Assembly: GCF_016863035.1 (NCBI RefSeq)
Contig: NZ_BOOC01000030.1
Span: 1 to 64,000, forward strand
Source: Microbispora corallina
GTDB lineage: Bacteria; Actinomycetota; Actinomycetes; Streptosporangiales; Streptosporangiaceae
Length of the DNA stretch: 64,000 bases
Direction of reading: 5' to 3'
Shown: piece after piece, positions 1 through 8,047 of the stretch
Position numbering within the stretch: position 1 is the stretch's first letter
Layout: each line of letters opens with the position of its first letter
Notes under the pieces: generated by a model
What the model saw: only the letters and a program-made list of their open reading frames with translations
Databases searched by the model: none
Told to the model about the DNA's origin: nothing
Made by a program: the position numbers and the translations under genes

Positions 1-490
1 CGATACGTGAAAACGACACGGTACGGGGACCGGCGGGTACGGCGGAGGCGTTGCGCGAGGCTGCCAACAGATGTCCTTCCGAGGGCTCGCGGACTGACTA
101 CACGCACGCCAGACGACCAGGACTAAGCATTACTCAGAGAAGCGGTCGTCAAAGGGCAGCGCAAAGGGGCAGTGTAGCCGATAGGCATACACCTGTCCAC
201 TCCGCTCTCGCTCTGCGCTCCACGTTGGTGGCAGCATCACCCGTCCGCGCCGAAACGTCAAGCCCGAGAGCCGACATTTCGCCTAACTGACAGGCACCAC
301 GCTGGGTTTTTCCCGCCCGTGTGACTGCCTACCGCCGACGGATCCAGTCCCTACCCGGGAGCCGGTCCAGGTAACGCTCTGTCACACGGAGGGTCCAACG
401 CTGACCGTCGGTCGACGCCGCCGTGCCCTTGTCATCCCACCGGGCGGCCCATCCCAAACGCAGTCTTTGCTAACAATTTAGTCACGCCCC
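1..490. other. Gene-free region, probably upstream of rpoB
   Basis: No convincing coding frame on either strand; short frames here lack family features and codon bias. The two minus-strand genes to its right follow rplL, and in actinobacteria rpoB normally comes next on the same strand. I therefore infer that this stretch carries the rpoB promoter and leader, with rpoB beyond the left edge. The base composition is less GC-skewed than in the coding regions, as expected for a long leader. Confidence 0.5.
124..152 (-). promoter_or_regulatory. Possible sigma-70 type promoter facing left
   Basis: On the minus strand TTGACG is followed, after 17 bases, by TGCTTA. The -35 is good and the -10 is poor. 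Its position and direction would suit an rpoB transcript. This is a by-eye match only. Confidence 0.25.
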
Positions 491-1033
491 TCAGCGGGCG
501 GGCGTGTCCCCCAGGAGGGTCGACAGGGCGGACACCCTCCAGCCGTCGCCCTGCGTGACCAGCACGAGTCTCGCCCTGCTCTGGACCACCTGCTGGGTCG
601 GCCGGGACGCCCCTGGATCGGTCCTGCTGGTGACCAGGTTGACGAACACGAGCACCCGGACCTCGCCCGGCGACTGCGACTCGACGCCCGCCGCGGCCAC
701 CACGGCCTGTTGCACCTTGTGACGCAGCCGGGCGTCCGGGCCGATCGCGGCCGGCAGGCGGCGGTACTGCTCGGCGAGCGCGCCCGTCGCGTGTGCGCCC
801 GCCCGCGCGAGGTCCCTGTCGATCGTCCGGTAGTCGTACGACAGCATCTCGGGCGCGTACGCCCGCGCTGCCGCCAGGGCGCTTCCTCCGGCCTTCTCGG
901 CGTCCTGGAGGCTCCGAAGGTCGCGGTAGGCCGACAGGGCCGCGAGACCCAGGCCGACGGCCGCCAGGGCCATTAGGGCCACCAGGAGACGTCTGAGCCG
1001 CCCCGGGGGCCGCCGCCCCTCCTCCGGGGTCAC
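491..1033 (-). CDS. Mce-associated-type membrane protein (second of a pair)
   Basis: 180 aa from a GTG start whose GTGA overlaps the stop of the preceding gene, so the two are translationally coupled. There is a short basic N-terminus (RPPGRLRRLL), one transmembrane helix at about residues 13-33, then a roughly 145-residue extracytoplasmic part. The helical stretch with SYDYRTIDRDL, followed by beta-rich sequence ending in GDGWRVSALS, is the layout of actinobacterial Mce-associated proteins (SnoaL/NTF2-like fold). The neighbour has the matching phrase SVDHRTIDDDI, so the pair arose by duplication. No mce operon is visible here. Function unknown; perhaps an envelope accessory role. The frame stays open far upstream, but the GTG fits the coupling and the membrane helix. 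Confidence 0.75.
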   Translation of the reverse strand: MTPEEGRRPPGRLRRLLVALMALAAVGLGLAALSAYRDLRSLQDAEKAGGSALAAARAYAPEMLSYDYRTIDRDLARAGAHATGALAEQYRRLPAAIGPDARLRHKVQQAVVAAAGVESQSPGEVRVLVFVNLVTSRTDPGASRPTQQVVQSRARLVLVTQGDGWRVSALSTLLGDTPAR

Positions 1034-1518
1034 TGGACGAGCTCCGACCCGGCCACGAGCCACGAGCCGGACGTCTTGACCAGGTCCATCCGCCACCGGA
1101 AGAACCGCTCCTCGGGGGCGGCCTTCCTGCCGTCCTCCCAGTGGATCACGGCGTCGGCCACCACCAGCACCTCCGCCGTACGGCGGTCGGCGCCGAACGA
1201 GGCGAGCGCGGTGGCCCGCAGGACGCCGGTCTGCACGACCTTGTTCTTGGTCGTGGCGTCCCTGAGGTCGGTCTGGCCGGCCGCGAACCGCTCCCGCTCG
1301 GGCCCGGTGGACGTCGCCAGGACCCGCTTGATGTCGTCGTCGATCGTCCGGTGGTCGACCGACAGGAGGGCCACGGCGTGGGACGCCGCCGCCCGGACGG
1401 CCGCCTCGCGGTCGTCGGCGAGCGCCTGGGCGGCGCTCCTGTCCTGCCCCAGCCGCACGACCAGGGCCGCCAGCGCGGCGACGAGGAGGACCAGGCCGAG
1501 GGTCAGCGCGCGCCGCAT
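1030..1518 (-). CDS. Mce-associated-type membrane protein (first of a pair)
   Basis: 162 aa, single N-terminal transmembrane helix (about residues 3-23: leucine, valine and alanine rich) and an extracytoplasmic domain. It shares with the downstream gene the HRTIDDDI-type helix and a C-terminal strand with a tryptophan pair (SGSWLVAGSELVQ). I chose the ATG at 1518 because AGGGGG lies about 9 bases upstream; a GTG at 1539 would add seven residues but has no clear ribosome site. It lies after the rplL terminator hairpin, so it may have its own promoter. Function not known. What is odd is that the pair sits where rplL and rpoB are usually adjacent. Confidence 0.75.
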   Translation of the reverse strand: MRRALTLGLVLLVAALAALVVRLGQDRSAAQALADDREAAVRAAASHAVALLSVDHRTIDDDIKRVLATSTGPERERFAAGQTDLRDATTKNKVVQTGVLRATALASFGADRRTAEVLVVADAVIHWEDGRKAAPEERFFRWRMDLVKTSGSWLVAGSELVQ

Positions 1519-1632
1519 GGTCGCCCACCCCCTGATCACGTCGCCGGACGCCGGATCCTAACCCGCAACATAGATCAGCGGCCGCGGGTGTGCCCATAGG
1601 GTCTGGAGCCCGTACGGACCCCGGGCATGCGA

Positions 1633-1672
1633 AAGGGGCGGGTCATCCGGCACCTGGATGGACCCGCCCCTT
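1633..1672 (-). terminator. Intrinsic terminator after rplL
   Basis: Inverted repeat 1633-1644 with 1661-1672 (12 bp, arm GGGGCGGGTC), extended by ATCC/GGAT inside the loop. On the minus strand it ends in CCCCTTTCG. It would end or attenuate the rplJ-rplL transcript before the Mce-associated pair. Confidence 0.7.
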
Positions 1673-1707
1673 CCGGTGAAGCGTGGTCGGCTCGACCCGG
1701 AACGGTC

Positions 1708-2103
1708 TTACTTGACCGTGACGGTGGCGCCGGCGCCCTCCAGGGCGGCCTTCGCCTTCTCGGCCTGCTCCTTGTTGACCTTGCCGTCGAAGACGGGCTT
1801 GGGAGCGCCGTCCACGAGGTCCTTGGCCTCCTTGAGGCCCAGGCTCGTCAGGGCGCGGATCTCCTTGATGACCTGGATCTTCTTGTCGCCGGCGGCCTCG
1901 AGGATGACGTCGAACTCGTCCTGCTCCTCGGCCTCCTCGGCGGCGGCGGCACCGCCGGCGCCGGCCGGGGCGGCGGCCACGGCCACGGGGGCGGCGGCCT
2001 TGACGTCGAAGGTCTCCTCGAAGACCTTCACGAAGTCGGACAGCTCAAGGAGGGTCATCTCCTTGAAGGTCTCGAGCAGCTCGTCGGTGCTGAGCTTCGC
2101 CAT
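1708..2103 (-). CDS. rplL: 50S ribosomal protein L7/L12
   Basis: 131 aa, normal length for the family. The N-terminal dimerisation domain (about residues 1-35, [13 protein letters not shown]) is followed by the Ala/Gly/Pro-rich hinge (about 36-60) and the C-terminal globular domain with [20 protein letters not shown] and [14 protein letters not shown]. The latter is the surface that recruits EF-Tu and EF-G to the ribosomal stalk. GGAGGAAC lies upstream of the ATG. It is the second gene of the rplJ-rplL operon, 75 bases after rplJ, with a strong terminator downstream. No anomalies. Confidence 0.98.
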   Translation of the reverse strand: MAKLSTDELLETFKEMTLLELSDFVKVFEETFDVKAAAPVAVAAAPAGAGGAAAAEEAEEQDEFDVILEAAGDKKIQVIKEIRALTSLGLKEAKDLVDGAPKPVFDGKVNKEQAEKAKAALEGAGATVTVK

Positions 2104-2130
2104 GTTGGTGTTCCTCCAGTGGATCTAGCA

Positions 2131-2179
2131 AAAATGAAAAGGGACCGCGGTGCGCGCTCCCCCGCCCGCTGCGCGGACC
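2131..2179 (-). promoter_or_regulatory. GC hairpin with T-rich tail between rplJ and rplL
   Basis: On the minus strand GGTCCGCGCAG can pair imperfectly with CGCGCACCGCGGTCC and is followed by CCTTTTCATTTTTGC. This has the shape of a weak terminator or RNA processing site within the operon. L7/L12 is needed in four copies per ribosome, so intergenic control here would be reasonable. Only the hairpin shape is seen. Confidence 0.4.
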
Positions 2180-2703
2180 TACTCGCCGGCCTCTTCGCGC
2201 TTGGCGCGCAGAGCTTCGGCCAGTCGAGCCATCTGCGTGGGCAGCGCGGCGAAGGTGGCGGCAGCCTGGGACTGCTTGGCCTTCAGCGCACCGGCCAGCT
2301 TCGCGAGGAGCACCTCACGGGACTCGAGGTCAGCAAGCTGGGTGATCTCCGAGGGGGTCATCGACTTGCCGTCGACGACGCCGCCCTTGATCACCAGGAG
2401 GGGGTTGGCCTTGGCGAAGTCACGCAGACCCTTGGCCGCCTCCACGACGTCGCCCTTGACGAACGCGATGGCGGTCGGGCCCTGGAGCAGGTCGTCCAGG
2501 GCGGTGATCCCGGCGTTGTTCGCCGCGATCTTGGTCAGCGTGTTCTTCGCCACGGCGAACTTCGCATTCCCACCGAGCGAGACGCGCAGCTGCTTGAGCT
2601 GGGCGACGGTGAGACCGCGGTATTCGGTCAGAACGGCGGCGCTGGAGCCTTCGAACTCGTTCGCGAGCTCGGCGATCGCACCGGCCTTGTCTGCCTTCGC
2701 CAT
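2179..2703 (-). CDS. rplJ: 50S ribosomal protein L10
   Basis: 174 aa. Starts [17 protein letters not shown] with GGAAGGAGG upstream of the ATG. The N-terminal rRNA-binding domain contains [16 protein letters not shown] and AKNTLTKIA. The C-terminal helix ([16 protein letters not shown]) binds L7/L12 dimers to build the stalk. L10 is the classical autoregulator of its own operon by binding the mRNA leader, and a leader-like structure lies directly upstream (2740-2890). First gene of the rplJ-rplL unit. Confidence 0.97.
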   Translation of the reverse strand: MAKADKAGAIAELANEFEGSSAAVLTEYRGLTVAQLKQLRVSLGGNAKFAVAKNTLTKIAANNAGITALDDLLQGPTAIAFVKGDVVEAAKGLRDFAKANPLLVIKGGVVDGKSMTPSEITQLADLESREVLLAKLAGALKAKQSQAAATFAALPTQMARLAEALRAKREEAGE

Positions 2704-2739
2704 GGGCCTCCTTCCAGATGTGCCGCCGGCGAAGGCCCG

Positions 2740-2890
2740 GGAAAACGAACAAGCCCCGGCGCAGGCGCACGGGGCTTGGATGGACGTGACACGTCCCAAG
2801 CGTCTCCATACCTGCGCGGGTCGTCCACTTCCGTGGATCCTTCGGTCACCGGGGTTTGCCCGGCGACGACCGGCGGTCTTCGGCAGGAGA
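2740..2890 (-). ncRNA. Ribosomal protein L10 leader with terminator-like hairpin
   Basis: Reading the minus strand toward rplJ there is a segment starting CTGCCGAAGACCGCCGG and continuing GGGCAAACCCCGGTGACC. It resembles the actinobacterial L10-leader kink-turn region. It ends in a hairpin of AAGCCCCG with CGGGGCTT (2750-2758 with 2770-2778) followed by GTTCGTTTTCCC. Position, order and the terminator-like 3' element fit autoregulation by L10-L7/L12. I assign it from pattern memory; a covariance search would settle it. Confidence 0.6.
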
Positions 2891-2921
2891 CAGAATACGT
2901 GTCAATCCCTAGGACGCCAAA

Positions 2922-3752
2922 TCAGTTGCCCGGCCGGAAGTTCTGCGGCAGCTCACCGACCTGGTCGGCCGGGGGCGCGTCGATCGTGACCGGCTCGTTG
3001 AACGACTTGAACAGGGCGGTCGCCTTGAACGTGCCCTGATCGGCCTTGCCGCCGTTCAGCTCGATCTTGCGCGGCAGGCCCTGGCCGTCGATCCAGGCGT
3101 CGAACTTGACGTCCTTGGCGTCGGCGAGCTGGCCCCGCATCCGCGCCTGGGCGTCCGCAGGCAACTGCTTCACGGCCTGATCCACCGGGAACGTGCCCGA
3201 GTAGTGCGTGGTGTCCACGCCGCCCACGCTCTCGGTGCCGACCGACTTGACGTCCTTGGACGCGGTGAGCAGCGCCACGCTGGTCTTCAGGTCGATCTGC
3301 TGGGCCTGGGCGAGGTACTGGTCGACGTTCACGCCGGCGTTCGAGCCGAGCTGCTTGAGGTCGAGCCTGATCCACGGCTTGGTGGCGCCCACGAGGGTCT
3401 TGAGCATGTCGAGCTTCACGTACGCGACGTCGCCCTGGAGGATCACCCGGACGCCGCCCGGCAGGTTCTGCCCGCCGAACGCCACCTGGTTGAGCGTGAT
3501 GTCGGACGCGATCTGCGGGGTCTTCTTGTAGAGCATCGTGCCCTGGACGCCGCCCGTGCCCCCCTGCTTGTCGCTGACGTTCACGACGAGGTCGGCGGAG
3601 TACGAGGTGACATCGTCGGCCTTCTGCGCGGTCTGCTGCAGGACTTCGGCCGCCGAGAGCTTGGCGTTCTCCAGAGACGGAGTCGCGGTCGTCCCGCATC
3701 CCGCGACCGTGATCGCGGCCACCGCTCCGGCGGCCACCAGTAGTCGGCGCAT
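2922..3752 (-). CDS. LppX/LprAFG-like lipoprotein
   Basis: 276 aa. Signal peptide MRRLLVAAGAVAAITVAGC with a lipobox (TVAGC), so Cys19 should be lipidated and the protein anchored outside the membrane. The mature part is rich in beta strands with a repeated 'G.. Y ... Q.I..D' style (GTMLYKKTPQIASDI, GDVAYVKLDMLKTL). It ends near FKSFNEPVTIDAPPADQVGELP, typical of LppX/LprG-type lipid-binding lipoproteins (hollow beta-sandwich). It lies between rplA and rplJ on the same strand; a lipoprotein at this spot is common in actinomycetes. It is separated from rplA by a strong terminator. Lipid-transfer function is inferred from the fold family only. Confidence 0.85.
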   Translation of the reverse strand: MRRLLVAAGAVAAITVAGCGTTATPSLENAKLSAAEVLQQTAQKADDVTSYSADLVVNVSDKQGGTGGVQGTMLYKKTPQIASDITLNQVAFGGQNLPGGVRVILQGDVAYVKLDMLKTLVGATKPWIRLDLKQLGSNAGVNVDQYLAQAQQIDLKTSVALLTASKDVKSVGTESVGGVDTTHYSGTFPVDQAVKQLPADAQARMRGQLADAKDVKFDAWIDGQGLPRKIELNGGKADQGTFKATALFKSFNEPVTIDAPPADQVGELPQNFRPGN

Positions 3753-3890
3753 GTTTCCATCCCTTTCGTCTCCCCGATTTACCTGCCCTTGACCCTATGC
3801 GCCTAACTCGCGCCGCGCGGCGATCGCCCGCAAACCCTCATGGATCATCCACAAACCCTGCACAACTGCCGCAGGACGCGCGGAAACGCG

Positions 3891-3922
3891 GAAGGCCTCC
3901 GTCCCGAGGGACGGAGGCCTTC
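3891..3922 (-). terminator. Intrinsic terminator after rplA
   Basis: Near-perfect palindrome: the 15-bp arm 3891-3905 (GAAGGCCTCCGTCCC) pairs with 3908-3922. On the minus strand it lies about 20 bases after the rplA stop. It separates rplK-rplA from the lipoprotein gene. Confidence 0.8.
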
Positions 3923-3942
3923 GCTGCTGTGCCGGAGAGGGC

Positions 3943-4656
3943 TCAGGCGTCGATCTCGGCGGTCATCGCCCGCGTCACGTTCGGGTCGACCGGGATGCCC
4001 GGGCCCATGGACGTGGTGAAGGTGACCTTCTTGAGGTAACGGCCCTTGGCGGCCGACGGCTTGAGACGCAGCACCTCGTCGAGCGCGGCGGCGTAGTTCT
4101 CCAGGAGCTGGCGCTCCTCGAAGGACGACTTGCCGATGATGAAGTGCAGGTTCGCGTGCCGGTCGACCCGGAACTCGATCTTGCCGCCCTTGATGTCCGT
4201 GACCGCCTTGGTCACGTCCGGGGTGACGGTGCCGGTCTTCGGGTTCGGCATGAGACCGCGCGGGCCGAGCACCCGGCCCAGGCGGCCGACCTTGCCCATC
4301 AGGTCCGGCGTGGCGACGACCGCGTCGAAGTCGAGACGGCCCTTGGCCACCTCGTCGATCAGCTCGTCCGAGCCCACGATGTCGGCGCCCGCGGCGCGGG
4401 CCTCCTCGGCACGGTCACCGGTCGCGAAGACCAGGACCCGGGCGGTCTTGCCGGTGCCGTGCGGGAGGTTGACGGTGCCGCGGACCATCTGGTCCGCCTT
4501 GCGCGGGTCGACGCCCAGGCGCAGGGCGACCTCGACGGTGGCGTCGAACTTGGTGGTCGCGGTCTGCTTGGCCAGCCGGACGCCGTCCAGCGGGCTGTAG
4601 AGGCTCGCGCGGTCGACCTGGGCCGCCGCGTTCTTCCAGTTCTTGCTGCGCTTCAC
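3943..4656 (-). CDS. rplA: 50S ribosomal protein L1
   Basis: 237 aa, family length. Key motifs: [15 protein letters not shown] start, the [23 protein letters not shown] segment and the highly conserved [19 protein letters not shown] loop. L1 forms the mobile L1 stalk at the E site and in many bacteria represses its own rplK-rplA mRNA. It follows rplK by 113 bases on the same strand and ends at a strong hairpin terminator. No anomalies. Confidence 0.98.
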   Translation of the reverse strand: MKRSKNWKNAAAQVDRASLYSPLDGVRLAKQTATTKFDATVEVALRLGVDPRKADQMVRGTVNLPHGTGKTARVLVFATGDRAEEARAAGADIVGSDELIDEVAKGRLDFDAVVATPDLMGKVGRLGRVLGPRGLMPNPKTGTVTPDVTKAVTDIKGGKIEFRVDRHANLHFIIGKSSFEERQLLENYAAALDEVLRLKPSAAKGRYLKKVTFTTSMGPGIPVDPNVTRAMTAEIDA

Positions 4657-4769
4657 GATGGGTCTCCTTCATGGAGTTCGTGGTTCCGGGCCCGCGCAGG
4701 CCCTCCCACTCTGCTTGTCTGCCACGCCGCTGCCGGCTGCCGACGTCGCCGCGTCCGCGGCGCCGAAGG

Positions 4770-5201
4770 CTAGTCGGCGATGGTGATGCCCATGGAGCGG
4801 GCGGTGCCGGCGATGATCTTCTCGGCGGCGGCGATGTCGTTGGCGTTGAGGTCCTGCATCTTCGTCTCGGCGATCTGCCGCAGCTGGTCGCGGGTGAGCT
4901 TGCCCACCTTGTCCTTGTGCGGGTTCGCGCTGCCCTTCTGCAGACCGGCGGCCTTCTTGATCAGCTCGGGCGCCGGCGGCGTCTTCGTGACGAAGGTGAA
5001 GCTGCGGTCCTCGAAGATGGTGATCTCGACGGGGATGATGTTGCCCCGCTGGGACTCCGTCGCCGCGTTGTACTGCTTGACGAAGTCCATGATGTTGACG
5101 CCGTGCGGACCGAGGGCGGTACCGACCGGCGGCGCGGGCGTGGCCTGACCAGCGGGAAGCTGGACCTTGACCAGCGCCGCGATCTTCTTCTTTGGAGGCA
5201 T
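4770..5201 (-). CDS. rplK: 50S ribosomal protein L11
   Basis: 143 aa. N-terminal [29 protein letters not shown] is the signature region that contacts 23S rRNA of the GTPase-associated centre. C-terminal [12 protein letters not shown] is the rRNA-binding helix. The ATG is preceded by GGAGAAAAACAG. Lies between nusG and rplA in the conserved secE-nusG-rplK-rplA order. L11 is also the stringent-response sensor partner of RelA and a thiopeptide target. Confidence 0.98.
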   Translation of the reverse strand: MPPKKKIAALVKVQLPAGQATPAPPVGTALGPHGVNIMDFVKQYNAATESQRGNIIPVEITIFEDRSFTFVTKTPPAPELIKKAAGLQKGSANPHKDKVGKLTRDQLRQIAETKMQDLNANDIAAAEKIIAGTARSMGITIAD

Positions 5202-5315
5202 CTGTTTTTCTCCGGGTCCTTTTTTCCTACAGAACCCTCACACGCGTGTGGGGAGCCGCCGCAGGACGACTCCCGGAAACGCGGTGAGGACGGCTATCGA
5301 GTCTATGCGAAGGCG

Positions 5316-6089
5316 TCAGATCTTCGAGACCTGGTTGAACGACAGCTCCACCGGGGTCTCCCGGCCGAAGATCGACACGAGCACCTTGAGCTTCTGCGAC
5401 TCGGCGCTGATCTCGCTGACGGTGGCGGGAAGCGTGGCGAAGGGGCCGTCCATGACCGTGACGGACTCGCCGACCTCGAAGTCGACGGTCGCGGCGGCGG
5501 TCTTGGCGGTCGCCTTCTTGGCCTCCTCGGTCGGCTCCGGGGCGAGGAGCTTGGCGACCTCGTCGAGGTTGAGCGGGCTGGGCTTGTTCGACAGGCCCAC
5601 GAAGCCCGTCACGCCCGGAGTGTTGCGGACGGCGGCCCAGGACTCGTCGGACAGGTCCATCCGCACCAGCACGTAACCGGGCAGGACGCGCTCCTTGATC
5701 GGAGTCTTCTTGCCGCCCTTGAACTCGGTGATCGTGTGCGTCGGCACCTCGACCTGGAAGATGAAGTCCTCCATGTTGAGGGAGCCGATGCGGCTCTCGA
5801 TGTTCTGCTTCACGCGGTTCTCGTAACCGGCGTAGGAGTGGATGACGTACCACTCGCCGAACTGGCCGCGGAGCTGACGCTTGAACTCTTCGATCGGGTC
5901 GACGTCCGGGACGATGTCGCCGTCCTCGTCGACCTCCGCCTCGGCCGAGGCGGCGTCGTCGCCGGCATCGTCCGAGCCGGCGGACTCGACGTCGCCGGTC
6001 TCGGTGTCGCCGACCTCTGCTACGGCCTCGTCCGGCTCGGTCTCCCACTCGTCACGGGAGCCGTCAGCCGGCATCGGGGACTCGGACAC
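5316..6089 (-). CDS. nusG: Transcription termination/antitermination protein NusG
   Basis: 257 aa, long for NusG because of an acidic N-terminal extension of about 80 residues (rich in Asp, Glu and Ala) that is typical of actinobacteria. The NGN domain follows ([37 protein letters not shown]) and then the KOW domain ([20 protein letters not shown]) to the end. It binds RNA polymerase and couples it to Rho or the ribosome. The start ATG has GGAAGAGT upstream. Lies between secE and rplK, 55 bases after secE. Confidence 0.97.
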   Translation of the reverse strand: MSESPMPADGSRDEWETEPDEAVAEVGDTETGDVESAGSDDAGDDAASAEAEVDEDGDIVPDVDPIEEFKRQLRGQFGEWYVIHSYAGYENRVKQNIESRIGSLNMEDFIFQVEVPTHTITEFKGGKKTPIKERVLPGYVLVRMDLSDESWAAVRNTPGVTGFVGLSNKPSPLNLDEVAKLLAPEPTEEAKKATAKTAAATVDFEVGESVTVMDGPFATLPATVSEISAESQKLKVLVSIFGRETPVELSFNQVSKI

Positions 6090-6144
6090 GGGACTCTTCC
6101 TTCTTCGATCGATGACTTTGACGCGCTGCGACGTCTCGGACGGA

Positions 6145-6402
6145 TCAGGATCCGCCGAAGGCCCAGAGCACGCCCTTCGTCAGAAGGAAGTCTAGTCCGG
6201 CCACGACCCCGACCATGATCACAACGAAGACCAGGACGACCGTGGTGTACGTGACCAGGTCGGTTCGCCGGGGCCAGATGACCTTGCGCAGCTCGGCGAC
6301 GACCTGCCGGTAGAACAGTGCGGGCGAGGTGCGCCTGACCTTCTTCTCACCGGTTGGCTTGCCTGGCTTTCCAGCGGTCTCGCCGCGGGTGTCGATCGCC
6401 AC
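6145..6402 (-). CDS. secE: Preprotein translocase subunit SecE
   Basis: About 85 aa with one transmembrane helix near the C-terminus (valine-rich, [15 protein letters not shown]) preceded by the amphipathic SecE signature [17 protein letters not shown]. That is the minimal single-span SecE form that clamps SecY. The frame is open back into the tRNA, so the start must be internal: I prefer the GTG at 6402 (AGGTGAGG close upstream); a GTG at 6411 adds three residues. It lies just after tRNA-Trp and before nusG, the classical arrangement. Confidence 0.93.
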   Translation of the reverse strand: MAIDTRGETAGKPGKPTGEKKVRRTSPALFYRQVVAELRKVIWPRRTDLVTYTTVVLVFVVIMVGVVAGLDFLLTKGVLWAFGGS

Positions 6403-6478
6403 AATCCTCACCTGATCCGTCGTGTCCGTCGCATCGCGCGGCGCGCTTTCACGCCATTGTTGCGCGGACCGCACTCCG

Positions 6479-6551
6479 CAGGGCACGAGGGACTCGAACC
6501 CCCAACCGCCGGTTTTGGAGACCGGTGCGCTACCAATTGCGCTAGTGCCCT
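6479..6551 (-). tRNA. tRNA-Trp (anticodon CCA)
   Basis: Reading the minus strand: acceptor arm AGGGCAC pairs with GTGCCCT, D-loop GCGCAATTGGTAGCGC, anticodon loop CTCCAAA with anticodon CCA, T-arm GGGGGTTCGAGTCCC, discriminator G. No CCA tail is encoded. It sits immediately upstream of secE, so it is probably co-transcribed and processed from the secE-nusG transcript. Confidence 0.97.
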
Positions 6552-6784
6552 AAGCCGTGCACCACGATACCCGAGAAACGTCCTTAAGCATCCGTACATC
6601 GCTCGCGTGGCCCACTAGTCGGTGAAGTGTACGTGGGAATCACCGCTTCGTCGAACCACGCGGCCGGCACGGTGAAGGGACGCCGGCCCGGTACCGCCGT
6701 GTGCTGCTCAAAAGTACCGTGCGGACCTGTCCGGATCCTGGATATGCCGAGGAAACCGCACGGCGCGTCTGGAACGATGGGGGC

Positions 6785-7990
6785 ATGACCCGACCTCGCA
6801 TCTCCGCGCGTATCTCCGCGATCTCCGAGTCCGCGACGCTCGCCGTGGACGCCAAGGCCAAGGCGATGAAGGCCGCCGGTCGCCCGGTCATCGGCTTCGG
6901 CGCCGGCGAGCCCGACTTCCCCACGCCCGACTACATCGTCGAGGCGGCTGTCGAGGCGTGCAGGAACCCCAAGTTCCACAAGTACACGCCGGCGGGCGGC
7001 CTGCCCGAGCTCAAGCAGGCCATCGCGGACAAGACGCGCCGCGACAGCGGGTTCGAGGTCGAGGCGTCGCAGGTGCTCGTCACCAACGGCGGCAAGCAGG
7101 CGGTCTACGAGGCGTTCGCCACGCTGCTCGACCCGGGTGACGAGGTGCTGGTCGTGGCGCCGTACTGGACGACGTACCCGGAGGCGATCAAGCTCGCGGG
7201 CGGCGTGCAGGTCGACGTGGTCACCGACGAGACGACCGGCTACCTGGCCACGGTCGACCAGCTCGAGGAGAAGCTGACCGACCGCACCAAGGTGCTGCTG
7301 TTCGTCTCCCCGTCCAACCCGACCGGGGCCGTGTACACGCCCGAGCAGGTCGAGGAGATCGGCCGCTGGGCCCTCGACAAGGGCCTGTGGGTCGTCACCG
7401 ACGAGATCTACGAGCACCTCGTGTACGGCGGCGCCCGGTTCTCCAGCATCGCGACCGCCGTGCCCGAGCTCCGTGAGCGCGTGGTCGTGCTGAACGGCGT
7501 CGCGAAGACGTACGCCATGACCGGCTGGCGGGTGGGCTGGCTGATCGGCCCGTCCGACGTGGTCAAGGCCGCCACGAACCTGCAGTCGCACGCGACCTCG
7601 AACGTCGCGAACGTCTCCCAGGCCGCGGCCCTCGCCGCCGTCGCCGGCGACCTGTCGGCCGTGGCGCGCATGCGCGAGGCGTTCGACCGGCGGCGGCAGA
7701 CGATGGTCCGGATGCTCAACGACATCCCGGGCGTCCTCTGCCCCGAGCCGCTGGGCGCCTTTTACGCCTACCCCTCGGTCAAGGCCCTCCTCGGCAAGGA
7801 GCTGCGCGGCCGGCGCCCGCAGACGTCCGCCGAGCTGGCCGAGCTCATCCTGGAGGAGGCCGAGGTCGCGCTGGTGCCCGGCGAGGCCTTCGGCACCCCG
7901 GGCTACTTCCGCCTCTCGTACGCCCTGGGCGACGACGACCTGGCCGAGGGCGTCAGCCGGGTGGCCAAGCTCCTCGGCGAGGCCCACTGA
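6785..7990 (+). CDS. PLP-dependent aspartate aminotransferase family protein
   Basis: 401 aa, class I/II aminotransferase of fold type I. Seen: [16 protein letters not shown] and the [11 protein letters not shown] cofactor-phosphate region, [27 protein letters not shown] (Asp/Tyr holding pyridoxal), and [16 protein letters not shown] with the Schiff-base lysine at about residue 241. [10 protein letters not shown] near the end supplies the Arg for the substrate carboxylate. It likely makes aspartate or a related amino acid from oxaloacetate and glutamate. I start at the ATG 6785 (MTRPRIS), where homology begins; an upstream ATG at 6701 would add 28 unlike residues. Divergent from the tRNA-secE unit. 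Confidence 0.93.
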   Translation: MTRPRISARISAISESATLAVDAKAKAMKAAGRPVIGFGAGEPDFPTPDYIVEAAVEACRNPKFHKYTPAGGLPELKQAIADKTRRDSGFEVEASQVLVTNGGKQAVYEAFATLLDPGDEVLVVAPYWTTYPEAIKLAGGVQVDVVTDETTGYLATVDQLEEKLTDRTKVLLFVSPSNPTGAVYTPEQVEEIGRWALDKGLWVVTDEIYEHLVYGGARFSSIATAVPELRERVVVLNGVAKTYAMTGWRVGWLIGPSDVVKAATNLQSHATSNVANVSQAAALAAVAGDLSAVARMREAFDRRRQTMVRMLNDIPGVLCPEPLGAFYAYPSVKALLGKELRGRRPQTSAELAELILEEAEVALVPGEAFGTPGYFRLSYALGDDDLAEGVSRVAKLLGEAH

Positions 7991-7999
7991 GCGTTCTTC

Positions 8000-8035
8000 C
8001 GACGGCCCGGGCGACGCACTCCGCCCGGGCCGTCG
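8000..8035. terminator. Bidirectional terminator between convergent genes
   Basis: Perfect 14-bp inverted repeat, 8000-8013 (CGACGGCCCGGGCG) with 8022-8035, loop of 8. It lies in the 57-base gap between the aminotransferase and the convergent ATPase gene, so it can serve both. Confidence 0.75.
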
Positions 8036-8047
8036 CCGTGTCCGGCC

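Noticed and set aside
1627-3039. 470-codon plus-strand frame over the ribosomal genes
   Set aside because: Antisense shadow of rplL, rplJ and the lipoprotein 3' end; composition is reversed-Gly/Leu/Asp typical of complementary GC-rich frames.
5239-5250. CACACGCGTGTG palindrome between nusG and rplK
   Set aside because: Too short and no tail; could be chance in a 114-base spacer. Not called as a regulatory site.
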